Position numbers and translations under genes: made by a program. A stretch of 56,300 nucleotides of DNA from Methyloceanibacter sp. (GTDB taxonomy: Bacteria; Pseudomonadota; Alphaproteobacteria; Rhizobiales; Methyloligellaceae), in NCBI GenBank assembly GCA_030064755.1, contig JASJEH010000011.1:1-56300 (forward strand). The letters run 5' to 3'. The notes under the pieces are model-generated. The model saw nothing but the letters and a program-made list of their open reading frames with translations, had not been told where the DNA came from and ran no database searches. Shown here one piece after another: positions 24,331-32,927 of the stretch; within the stretch, counting starts at the first letter, position 1, and every line of letters begins with the position of its first letter.

Positions 24331-25211
24331 CGCGTCGTTTCGGAGGCCTTGGGCCCGTCGCTCGATGTGCTTTTCTGTGTGCTGCCATCGGCATTCGCGT
24401 TGCTCAGGAAGGGAAGCAACAGGCTCCAGCCAAGCCGCGTGGGTGATGGCGTTTGATACGGGATGAGACCGATGCGCATACCCAAATGCCCGTCCTTCGG
24501 CTGGGCGGTGTAGGTTCGGAACAGTCGGTCCCAGATAGACAGATTGAATCCGTAATTCGAGTCGTGTTCCGTCCGGTAAACGGAATGGTGCACGCGATGC
24601 ATATCTGGCGTCACGATAACGAGACGCAAGAGCCGATCCAGCGGTCGCGGTAGATTGATGTTCGAGTGGTTGAAGAGCGCACATCCGTTGAGGATCGCCT
24701 CGAAAAGGAACACCGCGAACGGCGACGCACCTAGCGGCATGACAACGGCGATCTTCCACAACATGGACAAAACGATCTCTATGGGATGGAAGCGGATCGC
24801 GGTCGTCACGTCGATATCTCGATCGGCGTGATGAACCCGATGGATGCGCCACAGGATCGGAATCTTGTGGGATGCAAGATGCTGCGCCCATATCGCGAGA
24901 TCGAGTACGGCTAGAACGATCAGAACCTTGAGCCAAGACGGCCAATCGACGTGATTGAGCAGGCCGAGGCCATTCTGTTGCGCGTAGAACGCTGCAGCAA
25001 TTGCGGTCAGCGGTACCGCAAGCCCTGCAATGAACCGCATGATCAAGCCCGTGATCGCGAGCATACCCAGGTTGGTGACCCAGCGGCGCCCCTTCGAAAC
25101 GATGAGTTGCCTGCGCGGCCAAATGAACTCGATCAGTGCGAACAGAACCAAGAGGCCGGCGAAGATGCCAAACCGCACCATAGAGTCATTGAAGGCGAAT
25201 GGAGACTGCAT
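24327..25211 (-). CDS. Sterol desaturase / fatty acid hydroxylase family protein
   Basis: This membrane-bound di-iron oxygenase family (Pfam fatty acid hydroxylase) includes sterol desaturases and lipid hydroxylases. The 294-residue protein (start ATG 25211; an alternative 12 codons upstream is weaker) has about four membrane helices. The His clusters are HLASH, HRVHH (about 125) and a second HRVHH in the C-terminal half (MHRVHHSVYRTEHDSNYG). Together with HPIE these form the eight-His di-iron site. The C-terminal 20 residues are Ser/Thr-rich and variable. The substrate is unknown. Hopanoid or fatty acid modification would be typical in this group. Confidence 0.88.
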   Translation of the reverse strand: MQSPFAFNDSMVRFGIFAGLLVLFALIEFIWPRRQLIVSKGRRWVTNLGMLAITGLIMRFIAGLAVPLTAIAAAFYAQQNGLGLLNHVDWPSWLKVLIVLAVLDLAIWAQHLASHKIPILWRIHRVHHADRDIDVTTAIRFHPIEIVLSMLWKIAVVMPLGASPFAVFLFEAILNGCALFNHSNINLPRPLDRLLRLVIVTPDMHRVHHSVYRTEHDSNYGFNLSIWDRLFRTYTAQPKDGHLGMRIGLIPYQTPSPTRLGWSLLLPFLSNANADGSTQKSTSSDGPKASETTR

Positions 25212-25298
25212 GTCGCGCAGTTTGGCGCGCCCCGCGCCCCGTTCCAATGGCTCGGCCGATCAAAACGGCGCGAGGTGAAATTGCTGCGTGCGGGCGAC

Positions 25299-25329
25299 AA
25301 AAAGGGACGGCGCTGAATGCGCCGCCCCT
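25299..25329 (-). terminator. Intrinsic terminator after the hdeD-like gene
   Basis: On the minus strand AGGG-C-CGGCGC (25329-25319) pairs with GCGCCG-T-CCCT (25313-25303) around an ATTCA loop, with one internal mismatch. It is followed by T residues (25303-25299). It starts 29 bases past the stop of the HdeD-like gene. Confidence 0.75.
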
Positions 25330-25357
25330 CGAAAAGGATCCCTTTGCTACGGGTCGG

Positions 25358-25987
25358 CTAGGCCTTGGTCGAGGCGTCTGCCGCCGGCGGCACTTTGCTC
25401 ACGTTCTCGTCCTTCTTGCCCTTGAGCTTGAAGCCCAGGATCAACATTAGAATGCCAAACGCGACCGCATAGGCACCGATCCACCAGGTCAAGACCACCG
25501 CGCCGATGACTGGGGCAACAAAGAGTAAGATGCCGAAGATAACCGACGCGACGCCGGCGAGTACGAGCCACCAACGGCCGTGGTCCAGCTTCAAGCTGAA
25601 GGCCGCATAGACGAGAAGGCCGCCCGATATGACCGCCCAGATACCGATGATCAAGACAAAGACCACGGCGGCCATGGCGGGCCAAAGAAAGGCAATGACA
25701 CCCGCCGCAATGTCTACGATCCCTTCCAGGATCAAAAGACCCCAGCGCTTGCCGTTGCGCGCAGCCTTCACACCGGACCAAATGGCAAGCACACCGTCAA
25801 CGAGCATGTAGGCCGAGAAGAACAAGACAGCCGCAAGGATCGCGGCGGGCGTGAAGAAGAAACAAACTAAGCCGAAGAGAATGGCGACGACGCCACGTAA
25901 GGCCACGATCCACCATTGATCGGCCAGAACCTCGCTAAGAGCCTCTTGATGTTCCGTGAGTTCTCTTGAGTCTTTCGATTCCGCCAT
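25358..25987 (-). CDS. hdeD: HdeD-family (DUF308) membrane protein
   Basis: The 209-residue protein is a six-helix inner-membrane protein of the HdeD/DUF308 family, some members of which support acid resistance in E. coli. Six hydrophobic segments in pairs run through residues 27-185. Conserved features of the family are LRGVVAILFG, LVDGVLAIWSG, GIVDIAAGVIAFLWP, and GVASVIFGILLFVAP. It starts with a short polar segment and ends in a charged Ala/Lys tail. The gene is followed by an intrinsic terminator at 25.3 kb. Confidence 0.85.
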   Translation of the reverse strand: MAESKDSRELTEHQEALSEVLADQWWIVALRGVVAILFGLVCFFFTPAAILAAVLFFSAYMLVDGVLAIWSGVKAARNGKRWGLLILEGIVDIAAGVIAFLWPAMAAVVFVLIIGIWAVISGGLLVYAAFSLKLDHGRWWLVLAGVASVIFGILLFVAPVIGAVVLTWWIGAYAVAFGILMLILGFKLKGKKDENVSKVPPAADASTKA

Positions 25988-26118
25988 ACCTGCCCCCTTC
26001 GGCGTTGGATTTAGTTTAGGGTGTGCGCCGGCCGTCTCGCGTGCGACGCACGACTGAATTTTGCGGCGCGAATATAACGTGCTTGTTGCGGCTTGGGGAG
26101 TTGTCGTGGCGCTCGGGG

Positions 26119-27054
26119 TCAGAGTTCCAGGCTATCCTCGGAGACCAACGAGGCGATGGTCTGTCTCAGCCATGTATGACTGAGGTCCCGGTTGAAACTG
26201 CTGTGCCAAAGCAGAGAGATCGTGAAGCGTGGCAACTCGATGGGCACGGGACTTGTTGCGAGCGAGAACGCATCGGCGAAATAGTGCGCCAGCCGCGAGG
26301 GCATCGTGACCAAAATGGGCGAGCGTCGCACCACGAAGGGTACGGCCAGGAAGCCCGGCGTTGTCATGATGACCTTCCGCCGCAGCTTCTGTTTGGCGAG
26401 CGCCTCGTCGACCACGCCTCGCGTGTCGTCCGCGAGGCTCGTGAGAATGTGTGGAAATCGCAGATACTGATCGAGCGAAAGCGGCGGCGAGACGCCGATC
26501 TGGTCTGGGCTGAAGAGGCAAAGAAAATGGTCTGTGTAGAGCTGCCGGCGAAAATGGTGAACCTGGCCTTGTTCAAACACGCCGATCCCTAGATCCAACT
26601 GGCCGGAATCGAGTTCTTCGCGGACGTCGATGCGGTTGGCTGGCCGCAGTCTTATGGACACACCTGGGGCAAGCGATCGTAGCCGTTCGACAAGGGCCGG
26701 CATGATGGCAACTTCGATCGAGTCCGCCAGGCCTATCCGAAACACGCGGTCAGCTGTGGCCGGGTTGAATGTGCCGCTCTCCAGCACTGCGGATTGAACT
26801 GTCCTCAGTGCATTGCGCACAGGGTCCGCGAGCGCCAAGGCGCGCGGTGTCGGTTGCATGCCGTCCGCGCTGCGGGTCAGAAGCTCATCGTCGAAGAGGC
26901 GCCGGAGCCGCGCAAGATTGTGGCTCATGGCAGATTGGCCAAGCCCGATCCGACTCGCTGCGCGCGTGACGCTGCGCTCCGACAGAAGCGCATCGAATGC
27001 GACGAGGAGATTCAGGTCCAGACGACTAAGATTGGTGTGATCGATTTCCATCAT
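26119..27054 (-). CDS. LysR-family transcriptional regulator
   Basis: LysR regulators usually activate a divergent or nearby gene on binding a small ligand. The 311-residue protein begins with a helix-turn-helix (LSRLDLNLLVAFDALLSERSVTRAASRIGLGQSAMSHNLARLR). The substrate-binding domain follows (about 95-300), with VFRIGLADSIEV and the typical DLGIGVFEQG region. I prefer ATG 27054 (or 27051), just before the conserved LDLNLL segment, over ATG 27093, which lacks a visible ribosome site. The target is not clear: the downstream plus-strand gene of 425 residues is divergent and separated by about 350 bases. Confidence 0.88.
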   Translation of the reverse strand: MMEIDHTNLSRLDLNLLVAFDALLSERSVTRAASRIGLGQSAMSHNLARLRRLFDDELLTRSADGMQPTPRALALADPVRNALRTVQSAVLESGTFNPATADRVFRIGLADSIEVAIMPALVERLRSLAPGVSIRLRPANRIDVREELDSGQLDLGIGVFEQGQVHHFRRQLYTDHFLCLFSPDQIGVSPPLSLDQYLRFPHILTSLADDTRGVVDEALAKQKLRRKVIMTTPGFLAVPFVVRRSPILVTMPSRLAHYFADAFSLATSPVPIELPRFTISLLWHSSFNRDLSHTWLRQTIASLVSEDSLEL

Positions 27055-27267
27055 CGACCCGATCAATTGGATTAATTCTACGAGAAGACGCATGCTGGTC
27101 GCAACAGGATCATCAGGAGAGCCTGGCGAGCCACAGGTTCCCGAGATGTCCTCGCGCGAACGAGATTGCTCCCTAGCGGCGTGAAGTGCGAGGCCCCGGC
27201 CGTCCTTCTGCTGAACCAGCGGTGAGGGCGGCCGGTCTTTAGGGCGCTTCGATGCGGTAACCTTTTG

Positions 27268-27360
27268 TTATGGTTAACGTGACGGCCTTCAAATCGCCAA
27301 GAAGCACTTGAAAATACTGGATTTCTGGAACGGTTAGTGTCATTGCGCCGTTAACCATAA
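27268..27360. repeat. 12-bp perfect inverted repeat in a 93-bp block
   Basis: TTATGGTTAACG (27268-27279) and CGTTAACCATAA (27349-27360) are exact reverse complements 69 bases apart. Each contains TTAACCAT, which resembles a CtrA-type half site, but no classical TTAA-N7-TTAA is formed. The block sits in the gap between the LysR gene and the next secreted-protein gene, whose start is 48 bases away. The rest of the gap (27055-27407) shows no gene I can support. Confidence 0.6.
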
Positions 27361-27407
27361 GCTCTGGTTCGTCAGCACTCTGGGGTCTGGGGGAGGAAGC
27401 TGATGGA

Positions 27408-28685
27408 ATGCGTATCGCCCATGTCATAGCCCTTGTCATCGCGCTTGGGGCCTTAGGCCTGATCGGCGTCGCTCCGTCCGATTCTGCGCGCGCGGCCGAT
27501 GGGGCCGAACCCAACAGCAGCGTCTACTCCAAGTCGCCGCTACGTCAGCCTTCGCGCCTAGCGCCACCGCAGCGTGAGACCAATCAGACTCCGGCGCGGC
27601 AGGCTGCCCCCGCCGAAAGCACCCCGCAAGCGAGTGTGAGAGCGGCTGAGCCCGAGCCTCCGTACCAAGGCCCAACAGAGACACTGTACGACCTGCAGGC
27701 TCCGCAGCAGGTGCCGGCTGAACCTCCGTACGCCGCGCCCAACGCGCCTGCTGCGGGACCGCCAGAGTTCGCCTCGGCGGATCGGCTTCTAGATTGGGTG
27801 TCGAACTACCGCGACAAACCCCAATACTGGAAGGTGCCCGCCGCCGTTCATGCCATGCGCGACCATCGTCTGTTTGCGGACGAAGAACAACGCTGGTTCT
27901 GCATCGGATTCATCGCCGGAGTTCTTGGCACTAACCCCAATGATGGTCCGGGACTGATACCCCAGATGTTCCCGATGCCGCCAAAAGAGCAAGAGGTCAT
28001 TATCCGGGCCATCGCTTACTCGGGGCGTCCCGACTGGCAGGACCTTATGGAGAAGAACGCGCATCGCATGCCGTTGCGCAAGCCGCTGATCGACGACTTG
28101 CTCAATGGGCGGCGCCCAACATTACAGGCCATGGAACTCGATACCGGCGGTACGACCGCCGTATACGCTCTGTGGGGCTACTATGTTGCATCGGGACAGT
28201 ACGAGCCGGTGATGCGCATCATGCAGGCGCTGAAATGGTCAAAGGGCGCCAAGAAGGCGGGCTTCTTCGAAAAGCTCACGACGGGTTGGGGCAAGGATGC
28301 CAACAACACCGAAAAGATCACGACAGGCGGAACCGCGAAGTGGACGCTTGCGTCCTATGCCGAGCGCGACCGTGATCTGATCGAGCTCTATCGCGCGGAG
28401 ATCATCAACCAGCCTGAAGAGATCGCCGGGCCACTGAAAGACGTCATCGAGGCGGCGTCTCTGTTTGAGGCCGAAAAGATTAGAAAAGAGCAATACGGAG
28501 CGATTGAAGATGCCCAGCGTCGTCAATTGACGGCGGATGCCGGCATGTCCAAGGGCTGGACTGCGGGGTCGATTGCAATTGCCACCGGCTGCATAGCCGC
28601 TTCCGCGCTCGGTCAAGCGCAGATCGCCGTCCCGTGCGTCATCGGCGGCGCGCTCTACTCTGGCGCCGGTAAGCTCGCCCGCTAG
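27408..28685 (+). CDS. Large exported protein of unknown function
   Basis: The 425-residue protein has a signal peptide (MRIAHVIALVIALGALGLIG..., cleavage near ARA-AD), followed by a 90-residue Pro/Ala/Gln-rich linker. The globular part (about 120-330) has DRLLDWVSNYRDKPQYWKVPAAVHAMRDHRLF and RWFCIGFIAGVLGTNP. The C-terminal end contains a helical stretch and a hydrophobic tail (GSIAIATGCIAASALG). I recognise no domain. The Pro-rich linker and the C-terminal tail suggest envelope anchoring. It begins at ATG 27408 with GGGGGAGGAAG upstream. Confidence 0.75.
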   Translation: MRIAHVIALVIALGALGLIGVAPSDSARAADGAEPNSSVYSKSPLRQPSRLAPPQRETNQTPARQAAPAESTPQASVRAAEPEPPYQGPTETLYDLQAPQQVPAEPPYAAPNAPAAGPPEFASADRLLDWVSNYRDKPQYWKVPAAVHAMRDHRLFADEEQRWFCIGFIAGVLGTNPNDGPGLIPQMFPMPPKEQEVIIRAIAYSGRPDWQDLMEKNAHRMPLRKPLIDDLLNGRRPTLQAMELDTGGTTAVYALWGYYVASGQYEPVMRIMQALKWSKGAKKAGFFEKLTTGWGKDANNTEKITTGGTAKWTLASYAERDRDLIELYRAEIINQPEEIAGPLKDVIEAASLFEAEKIRKEQYGAIEDAQRRQLTADAGMSKGWTAGSIAIATGCIAASALGQAQIAVPCVIGGALYSGAGKLAR

Positions 28686-28697
28686 AAGAGCGGCGCT

Positions 28698-29111
28698 TTA
28701 CAGAACCTTGTTCCGGGCTCGGATGCCGCGTTCGATCGCCGACTTTGTCAACATGTCGATCTCCAGCGACTCGGCCAGCAACTCCAGGAACCGGGTTTCC
28801 TCCGGACGGACATCGAGATCCGCCGCGGCGACTTCCAACGCGATGGCGTAGGCGGTCTCTCGCAATTGCATGGGCAGGCTGCTTCGGATCAGCTCAAGAA
28901 CAATCTCGAGGCCGGAATCGCTGGAGAGAAGCTCTCCGCACGCTTGTGAAGCATCGACTAGGCCGTCAGCGTTGTAGTCCGCAAAGACAGGCAAGTGCGA
29001 GACGATCTCACCGATGCGGGCAAGCTCGGCTCCGGACATGGTCCGGTCGACCGCCGAGGTCGTGACCATCGTGTAGATAAGCGCTTCGTGATGGTCCAAG
29101 GACTTCGTCAT
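28698..29111 (-). CDS. TerB-like (tellurite resistance B) protein
   Basis: The 137-residue all-helical protein belongs to the TerB superfamily. The repeating pattern is clear: DHHEALIYTMVTTSAVDRTMSGAEL and VLELIRSSLPMQLRETAYAIALEVAAADLDVRPEETRFLELLAESL. Residues 45-56 (DYNADGLVDASQ) look like a Ca-binding EF-hand loop except for Gln at position 12. The family's own acidic metal sites are of a different type. TerB proteins are cytosolic or membrane-associated and are linked to stress and phage defence in some systems, but the function here is unknown. It is divergent from lysK. Confidence 0.8.
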   Translation of the reverse strand: MTKSLDHHEALIYTMVTTSAVDRTMSGAELARIGEIVSHLPVFADYNADGLVDASQACGELLSSDSGLEIVLELIRSSLPMQLRETAYAIALEVAAADLDVRPEETRFLELLAESLEIDMLTKSAIERGIRARNKVL

Positions 29112-29311
29112 CGGCTACCAACCCTTTCTGGCCGTGTGTGTCTAAAACGGGCGCGACGGTATGAAATTGAAGCGGAGCGGGCAAGCGCCTGTTTGGTAAG
29201 AATGTTTGGGAAACACTAGCGTCGTGCGAGAATCTGTGAAAGTTGTTGCCCCATCAGGGCGCCTGTCGTCAATGGCGCCGATGTCTGCTTTTTCAGCGCA
29301 CCTATTCTGTT

Positions 29312-30949
29312 ATGTCCGAGACCACGAACGCTGGCCCCGATGCGGCCCCCATCGAGATAAACTCCGAACTCCTGGCCCATGCCCATGTCAGCAAAGCTTG
29401 GCCCTTTGAGGAGGCGCGCAAGGTTCTGAGCCGCTTGAAGCGGATTCCGCAACCAACCGGCTCGATCATATTCGAGACCGGCTACGGACCCTCGGGATTG
29501 CCGCATATCGGCACGTTCGGCGAGGTCGCTCGCACGACTATGGTGCGTCATGCGTTTCGCATTCTCACCGAAGACAAGGTTCCCACGCGGCTGATTTGCT
29601 TCTCCGACGATATGGACGGCCTACGGAAGGTGCCGGACAACATCCCCAATAAGGAGATGGTTGCCGAGCATTTGGAGAAGCCGCTGACCCAGGTTCCGGA
29701 TCCCTTCGGCGAATATCCGAGCTTCGGCCAACACAACAATGCGCGACTACGGGCCTTTCTGGATAGATTCGGCTTCTCGTATGAGTTCCTCTCGGCGACC
29801 GAGTGCTACACCTCGGGGCGCTTCGACGCGACCTTGCTGAAGGTGCTGGAGAACTACGACGAAATCCGAGACGTCATCCTGCCGACTTTGGGGCCAGAGC
29901 GCCGGGCCACCTACAGCCCCTTCCTGCCAATCTCGCCGTCGACCGGCAAAGTCCTGCAGGTGCCGATCATTGATCGGGACCTTGCGGCCGGGTCGGTTCT
30001 CTACAAGGACCCTGACACAGGCAAGCTCACGCAAGTCTCGGTCACGGGCGGCCATTGTAAGCTGCAATGGAAAGCCGACTGGGCGATGCGCTGGGCCGCG
30101 CTTGGCGTCGACTACGAGATGGCTGGCAAGGACCTGATCGATTCGGTGCGTCTGTCGGGCCGAATCTGCCGCGTCCTTGGGCGTCAACAGCCGGAAGGCT
30201 TCAACTACGAGCTCTTCCTAGACGAGAACGGCGAGAAGATCTCGAAGTCACGCGGCAACGGACTCACTATCGAAGAATGGCTGTCTTACGCCTCGCCGGA
30301 GAGCCTGGCGCTCTACATGTATCAAAGCCCCAAGAAGGCTAAGCGGCTCTACTTCGATGTGATCCCGCGCGCGGTCGATGAATATGCAGGACACCTCGCC
30401 GCGTTCCCGAAGGAAGATCAGGCCGCGAAACTGATGAACCCCGTTTGGCACATTCACGAGGGCAGCCCGCCCGAGGCCGATATGCCCATCAGCTTTGCGC
30501 TTCTGCTCAATCTCGCCTCGGCATCGAATTCTGAAGAGCGCTCGGTGCTTTGGGGCTTCATCCAGCGCTATGCGCCGGAGGCAAGTCCGGAGTCCCAGCC
30601 CCTGTTGGATGAACTCGTGGGCTATGCGATCCGGTACTTTCACGATTTCGTAAAACCGACAAAGCAATACCGCGCTCCAACCGAGCAGGAACGTGCCGCC
30701 CTCTTGGATCTCGACCAACGGCTCGTCGCGCTGCCAGACGATGTTCTAGCCGAGGAGATCCAGAACGAAGTCTATGCGGTGGGCAAGGAGCACGGGTTCG
30801 AGCCGTTGCGTGCGTGGTTCCAGGCGCTCTACCAGGTTCTGCTCGGCCAATCGCAGGGGCCGCGCTTCGGTTCTTTCGTGCAGCTCTACGGGATCGAGAA
30901 CACCCGACTGCTGATCGGAAAGGCCTTGTCCGACGGCGGAATGTCATAA
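29312..30949 (+). CDS. lysK: Lysyl-tRNA synthetase, class I
   Basis: This charges tRNA-Lys. It is the class I form (archaeal/alphaproteobacterial), unrelated to class II LysS. The 545-residue protein (start ATG 29312) has the HIGH-type motif ([10 protein letters not shown], 62-71) and the KMSKS-type motif KISKS near residue 309. A C-terminal alpha-helical anticodon-binding region follows. The upstream in-frame codons to 29243 are not conserved. The gene stands alone between divergent TerB-like and convergent nuclease-fold genes, with room for its own promoter. Confidence 0.96.
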   Translation: MSETTNAGPDAAPIEINSELLAHAHVSKAWPFEEARKVLSRLKRIPQPTGSIIFETGYGPSGLPHIGTFGEVARTTMVRHAFRILTEDKVPTRLICFSDDMDGLRKVPDNIPNKEMVAEHLEKPLTQVPDPFGEYPSFGQHNNARLRAFLDRFGFSYEFLSATECYTSGRFDATLLKVLENYDEIRDVILPTLGPERRATYSPFLPISPSTGKVLQVPIIDRDLAAGSVLYKDPDTGKLTQVSVTGGHCKLQWKADWAMRWAALGVDYEMAGKDLIDSVRLSGRICRVLGRQQPEGFNYELFLDENGEKISKSRGNGLTIEEWLSYASPESLALYMYQSPKKAKRLYFDVIPRAVDEYAGHLAAFPKEDQAAKLMNPVWHIHEGSPPEADMPISFALLLNLASASNSEERSVLWGFIQRYAPEASPESQPLLDELVGYAIRYFHDFVKPTKQYRAPTEQERAALLDLDQRLVALPDDVLAEEIQNEVYAVGKEHGFEPLRAWFQALYQVLLGQSQGPRFGSFVQLYGIENTRLLIGKALSDGGMS

Positions 30950-30980
30950 GCCAAGGCCGTCTCTCTCCCTGACCCGTTAC

Positions 30981-31001
30981 AAAAAAAGCGGCGAAAAGCC
31001 G
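30981..31001 (-). terminator. Weak terminator after the minus-strand nuclease-fold gene
   Basis: On the minus strand CGGC (31001-30998) and GCCG (30992-30989) enclose a TTTTC loop, followed by C and a run of seven T (30987-30981). The stem is only four base pairs, so confidence is limited. It lies about 90 bases after the stop of the 31092-31745 gene. Confidence 0.4.
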
Positions 31002-31091
31002 TCGTTTCGCATTGCCAAGGTGATTCTGGGCCCGAGGTTCACATAGCCGTATGGTGCGATGCGACGTCGCTCAGATCCCTAAGAGCTGGCA

Positions 31092-31745
31092 TCACCGCCA
31101 GATCCCGAGCCGCCGCTCTCGTGCCGCGTCTTGCGCTTCCTTAAATGCCGCCTGTGCCGGCTGCGCTGGCTTGGCCCAGCCTTGGGCGACCATCCAGAAC
31201 GACAGGTCCTTTCCGCCGACCGAACAGCGTGCCGTGAGGATTTCGGGGGCGTTGGAGGCTGGCACGTGGCACACCACTGCGCGGCCTCGGATCAGCCGCA
31301 TGAGAGCGGAACGGGCGGCGCGGCCGCAGGGCCAGGCCTGCCCGCGTGAGTCCTCGCATTGGCCCGTCAGCCCTTCGACCTCGATCTCGGCAAGCGCAAT
31401 CGCGGTGCCACCAGCTTGCAGATTCCCGCCGTCCAGGACGACGACCCGGTAGAAGCGCTTGGGGCGCAGCAGCGCTTTTTGGGTTGCTTGCTGGTTGGCT
31501 CCATCGGGCGGCGCAGCGGCCAGGTCTCGGTTTGCGCCAGTGTCGTCTTGCGTCGAACTGTCCGAGTTTGTGTTGGCTTGAGGAGCTGCCGCGTCACCCG
31601 AGAGCGGCTTGGTGAAGAGCTGACCTTGTTCGGTGTCAGCTTGAGGCGCGATGGGGACCACCTCTTCATACTTGCCGAATGGCCAGAAGAACCATATCGC
31701 GCCGACGACAGCCATAACTGCGATCAGGCGTGAGACACGAAACAT
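31092..31745 (-). CDS. Staphylococcal-nuclease-fold protein, apparently degenerate
   Basis: The 217-residue membrane-anchored protein has a single N-terminal hydrophobic segment (about 5-23), a Pro/Ala/Gln-rich linker (about 30-95) and an SNase-like domain (about 96-217). The fold is suggested by PKRFYRVVVLDGGNLQAGGTAIALAEIEV, PCGRAARSALMRLIRGRAVVCHV and WMVAQGWAKPA...AARERRLGIW. The usual catalytic segment of SNase (LxGIDxPE with Arg and Glu) is replaced by LAEIEVEG, and I cannot find the Arg/Glu catalytic set. It may bind rather than cut. I do not recognise a close family for the linker. Confidence 0.7.
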   Translation of the reverse strand: MFRVSRLIAVMAVVGAIWFFWPFGKYEEVVPIAPQADTEQGQLFTKPLSGDAAAPQANTNSDSSTQDDTGANRDLAAAPPDGANQQATQKALLRPKRFYRVVVLDGGNLQAGGTAIALAEIEVEGLTGQCEDSRGQAWPCGRAARSALMRLIRGRAVVCHVPASNAPEILTARCSVGGKDLSFWMVAQGWAKPAQPAQAAFKEAQDAARERRLGIWR

Positions 31746-31767
31746 GGCTACGATCCCCGTGCGGCGC

Positions 31768-32409
31768 TTATTGGCTCGCCCAGATGATGCGCGCGATCCA
31801 TTCGACCCTATCCAAGGGGAGAACGATATTCGGATGGTCTGGGTTCATGGACGCGAGCTCGATCGTTTTCGAGGTCCGGCGCACAAGGGTCTTCGCCATG
31901 ACCTCGCCGTCGTCCGTTCGGATCACGACGCGGTCGCCCTTACGGGTCGTTGCATTGGGCGACACGATTAGGACGTCGCCTTCCCGGTAGAGCGGCTCCA
32001 TACTCTCGCCGGAGACCTCCAGAGCGTAGGCATTCTCGTCCTGGACACGTGGAAAACGGACCTGCTCCCAGCCCCCGCCGACGGGGTAGCCGCCATCGTC
32101 GAAGTATCCGCCAACCCCGGCCTGGGTAATGCCGATCAGGGGGATCGAATGGCCGTGAAGGCCCACATTGGCCCCATTTGAGGCGAGTGTCGTAAAATCC
32201 TCAAGCGTCGCGCCTGTCGCCTCCAAAACCTTGGCAATGCTCTCGGTCGTCGGCCAGCGCGGGCGTCCATCGCCTGTTGCGCGCTTGGATTTATTGAATG
32301 CCGTGGGGTCCAATCCGGATTGCTTCGCGAGCCCCGATGCTGATAATCCATAGCGATGTGCCAGGGCATCGATGGCCGACCAGATACGGTCATGGGTGAG
32401 CCTTTTCAA
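31768..32409 (-). CDS. S24/LexA-type repressor-like protein with N-terminal helix-turn-helix
   Basis: The C-terminal domain (about 110-210) is a LexA/CI-type peptidase: the catalytic Ser in EVSGESMEPLYREGDVLIV and the Lys in VMAKTLVRRTSK are present. The N-terminal half is a cro/CI-like DNA-binding domain (LTHDRIWSAIDALAHRYGLSASGLAKQSGLDPTAFNKSKRAT). I place the start at TTG 32409, ahead of the conserved LTHDRIWSAID. ATG 32517 adds 36 residues without family support. A minus-strand TATTAT near 32450 would start transcription between the two. It is divergent from the DUF952 gene. Self-cleavage in response to DNA damage is possible but not established. Confidence 0.82.
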   Translation of the reverse strand: MKRLTHDRIWSAIDALAHRYGLSASGLAKQSGLDPTAFNKSKRATGDGRPRWPTTESIAKVLEATGATLEDFTTLASNGANVGLHGHSIPLIGITQAGVGGYFDDGGYPVGGGWEQVRFPRVQDENAYALEVSGESMEPLYREGDVLIVSPNATTRKGDRVVIRTDDGEVMAKTLVRRTSKTIELASMNPDHPNIVLPLDRVEWIARIIWASQ

Positions 32410-32579
32410 TGAAATGGCCCCACTTTCCTGAAACGTTGACAAGGAAATAATACCTATTTGCTTATGCCGTATCTGCGGGCTCGCGTCTACCGTGCAAAGA
32501 TTGAATAGTTCCCGCATATCGATTGCTGATTGTCGCCTTGTTGCGTGAGGGGAGGGCCGGTAGGGTGACGCCCCACGCC

Positions 32580-32927
32580 ATGGCCAAGAAAATCTACAAG
32601 ATCCTCGCCGATGCCGCCTATGACGCGGCCAAGAGCGAAGGGCGCTTCTTTGGAACCGCCGACGATCTGCGTGATGGTTTCATCCACTTTTCAGCCGGGC
32701 ATCAGGTTGCCGAAACGCTGGCTAAGCACTATCCGGGCGAGGAAGAGCTTGTTCTTCTTGCAGTTGATGCGGATCGGCTGGGCCCGGCGCTGAAATGGGA
32801 AGAGTCTCGTGGCGGCGACCTTTTTCCGCATCTCTATGGCCCGCTCGATCTCGATACGATCGTAGCGGAGGCACCGCTGGCGCTTGACGACGACAACCGT
32901 CACATCCTGCCAGAGGGCGTCGCGTGA
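32580..32927 (+). CDS. DUF952 family protein
   Basis: The 115-residue protein is a member of the DUF952 family (also called glutathione S-transferase-like in some annotations). It starts MAKKIYKILADAAYDAAKSEGRFFGTADDLRDGFIHFSAG, the diagnostic segment, and ends with FPHLYGPLDLDTIV. Its function is unknown. ATG 32580 is the most conserved start. The TGA stop overlaps the pyrD GTG start by 4 bases, giving DUF952-pyrD-arsC in one coupled run. Confidence 0.9.
   Translation: MAKKIYKILADAAYDAAKSEGRFFGTADDLRDGFIHFSAGHQVAETLAKHYPGEEELVLLAVDADRLGPALKWEESRGGDLFPHLYGPLDLDTIVAEAPLALDDDNRHILPEGVA

Noticed and set aside
23503-25122. 539-codon minus-strand frame
   Set aside because: Shadow of the binding protein and of the hydroxylase, which both carry recognisable motifs in the right frames.
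27239-27514. 91-codon minus-strand frame before the exported protein gene
   Set aside because: Overlaps the plus gene's signal peptide in antisense. The last 39 codons look protein-like, but the only nearby start lacks a ribosome site.
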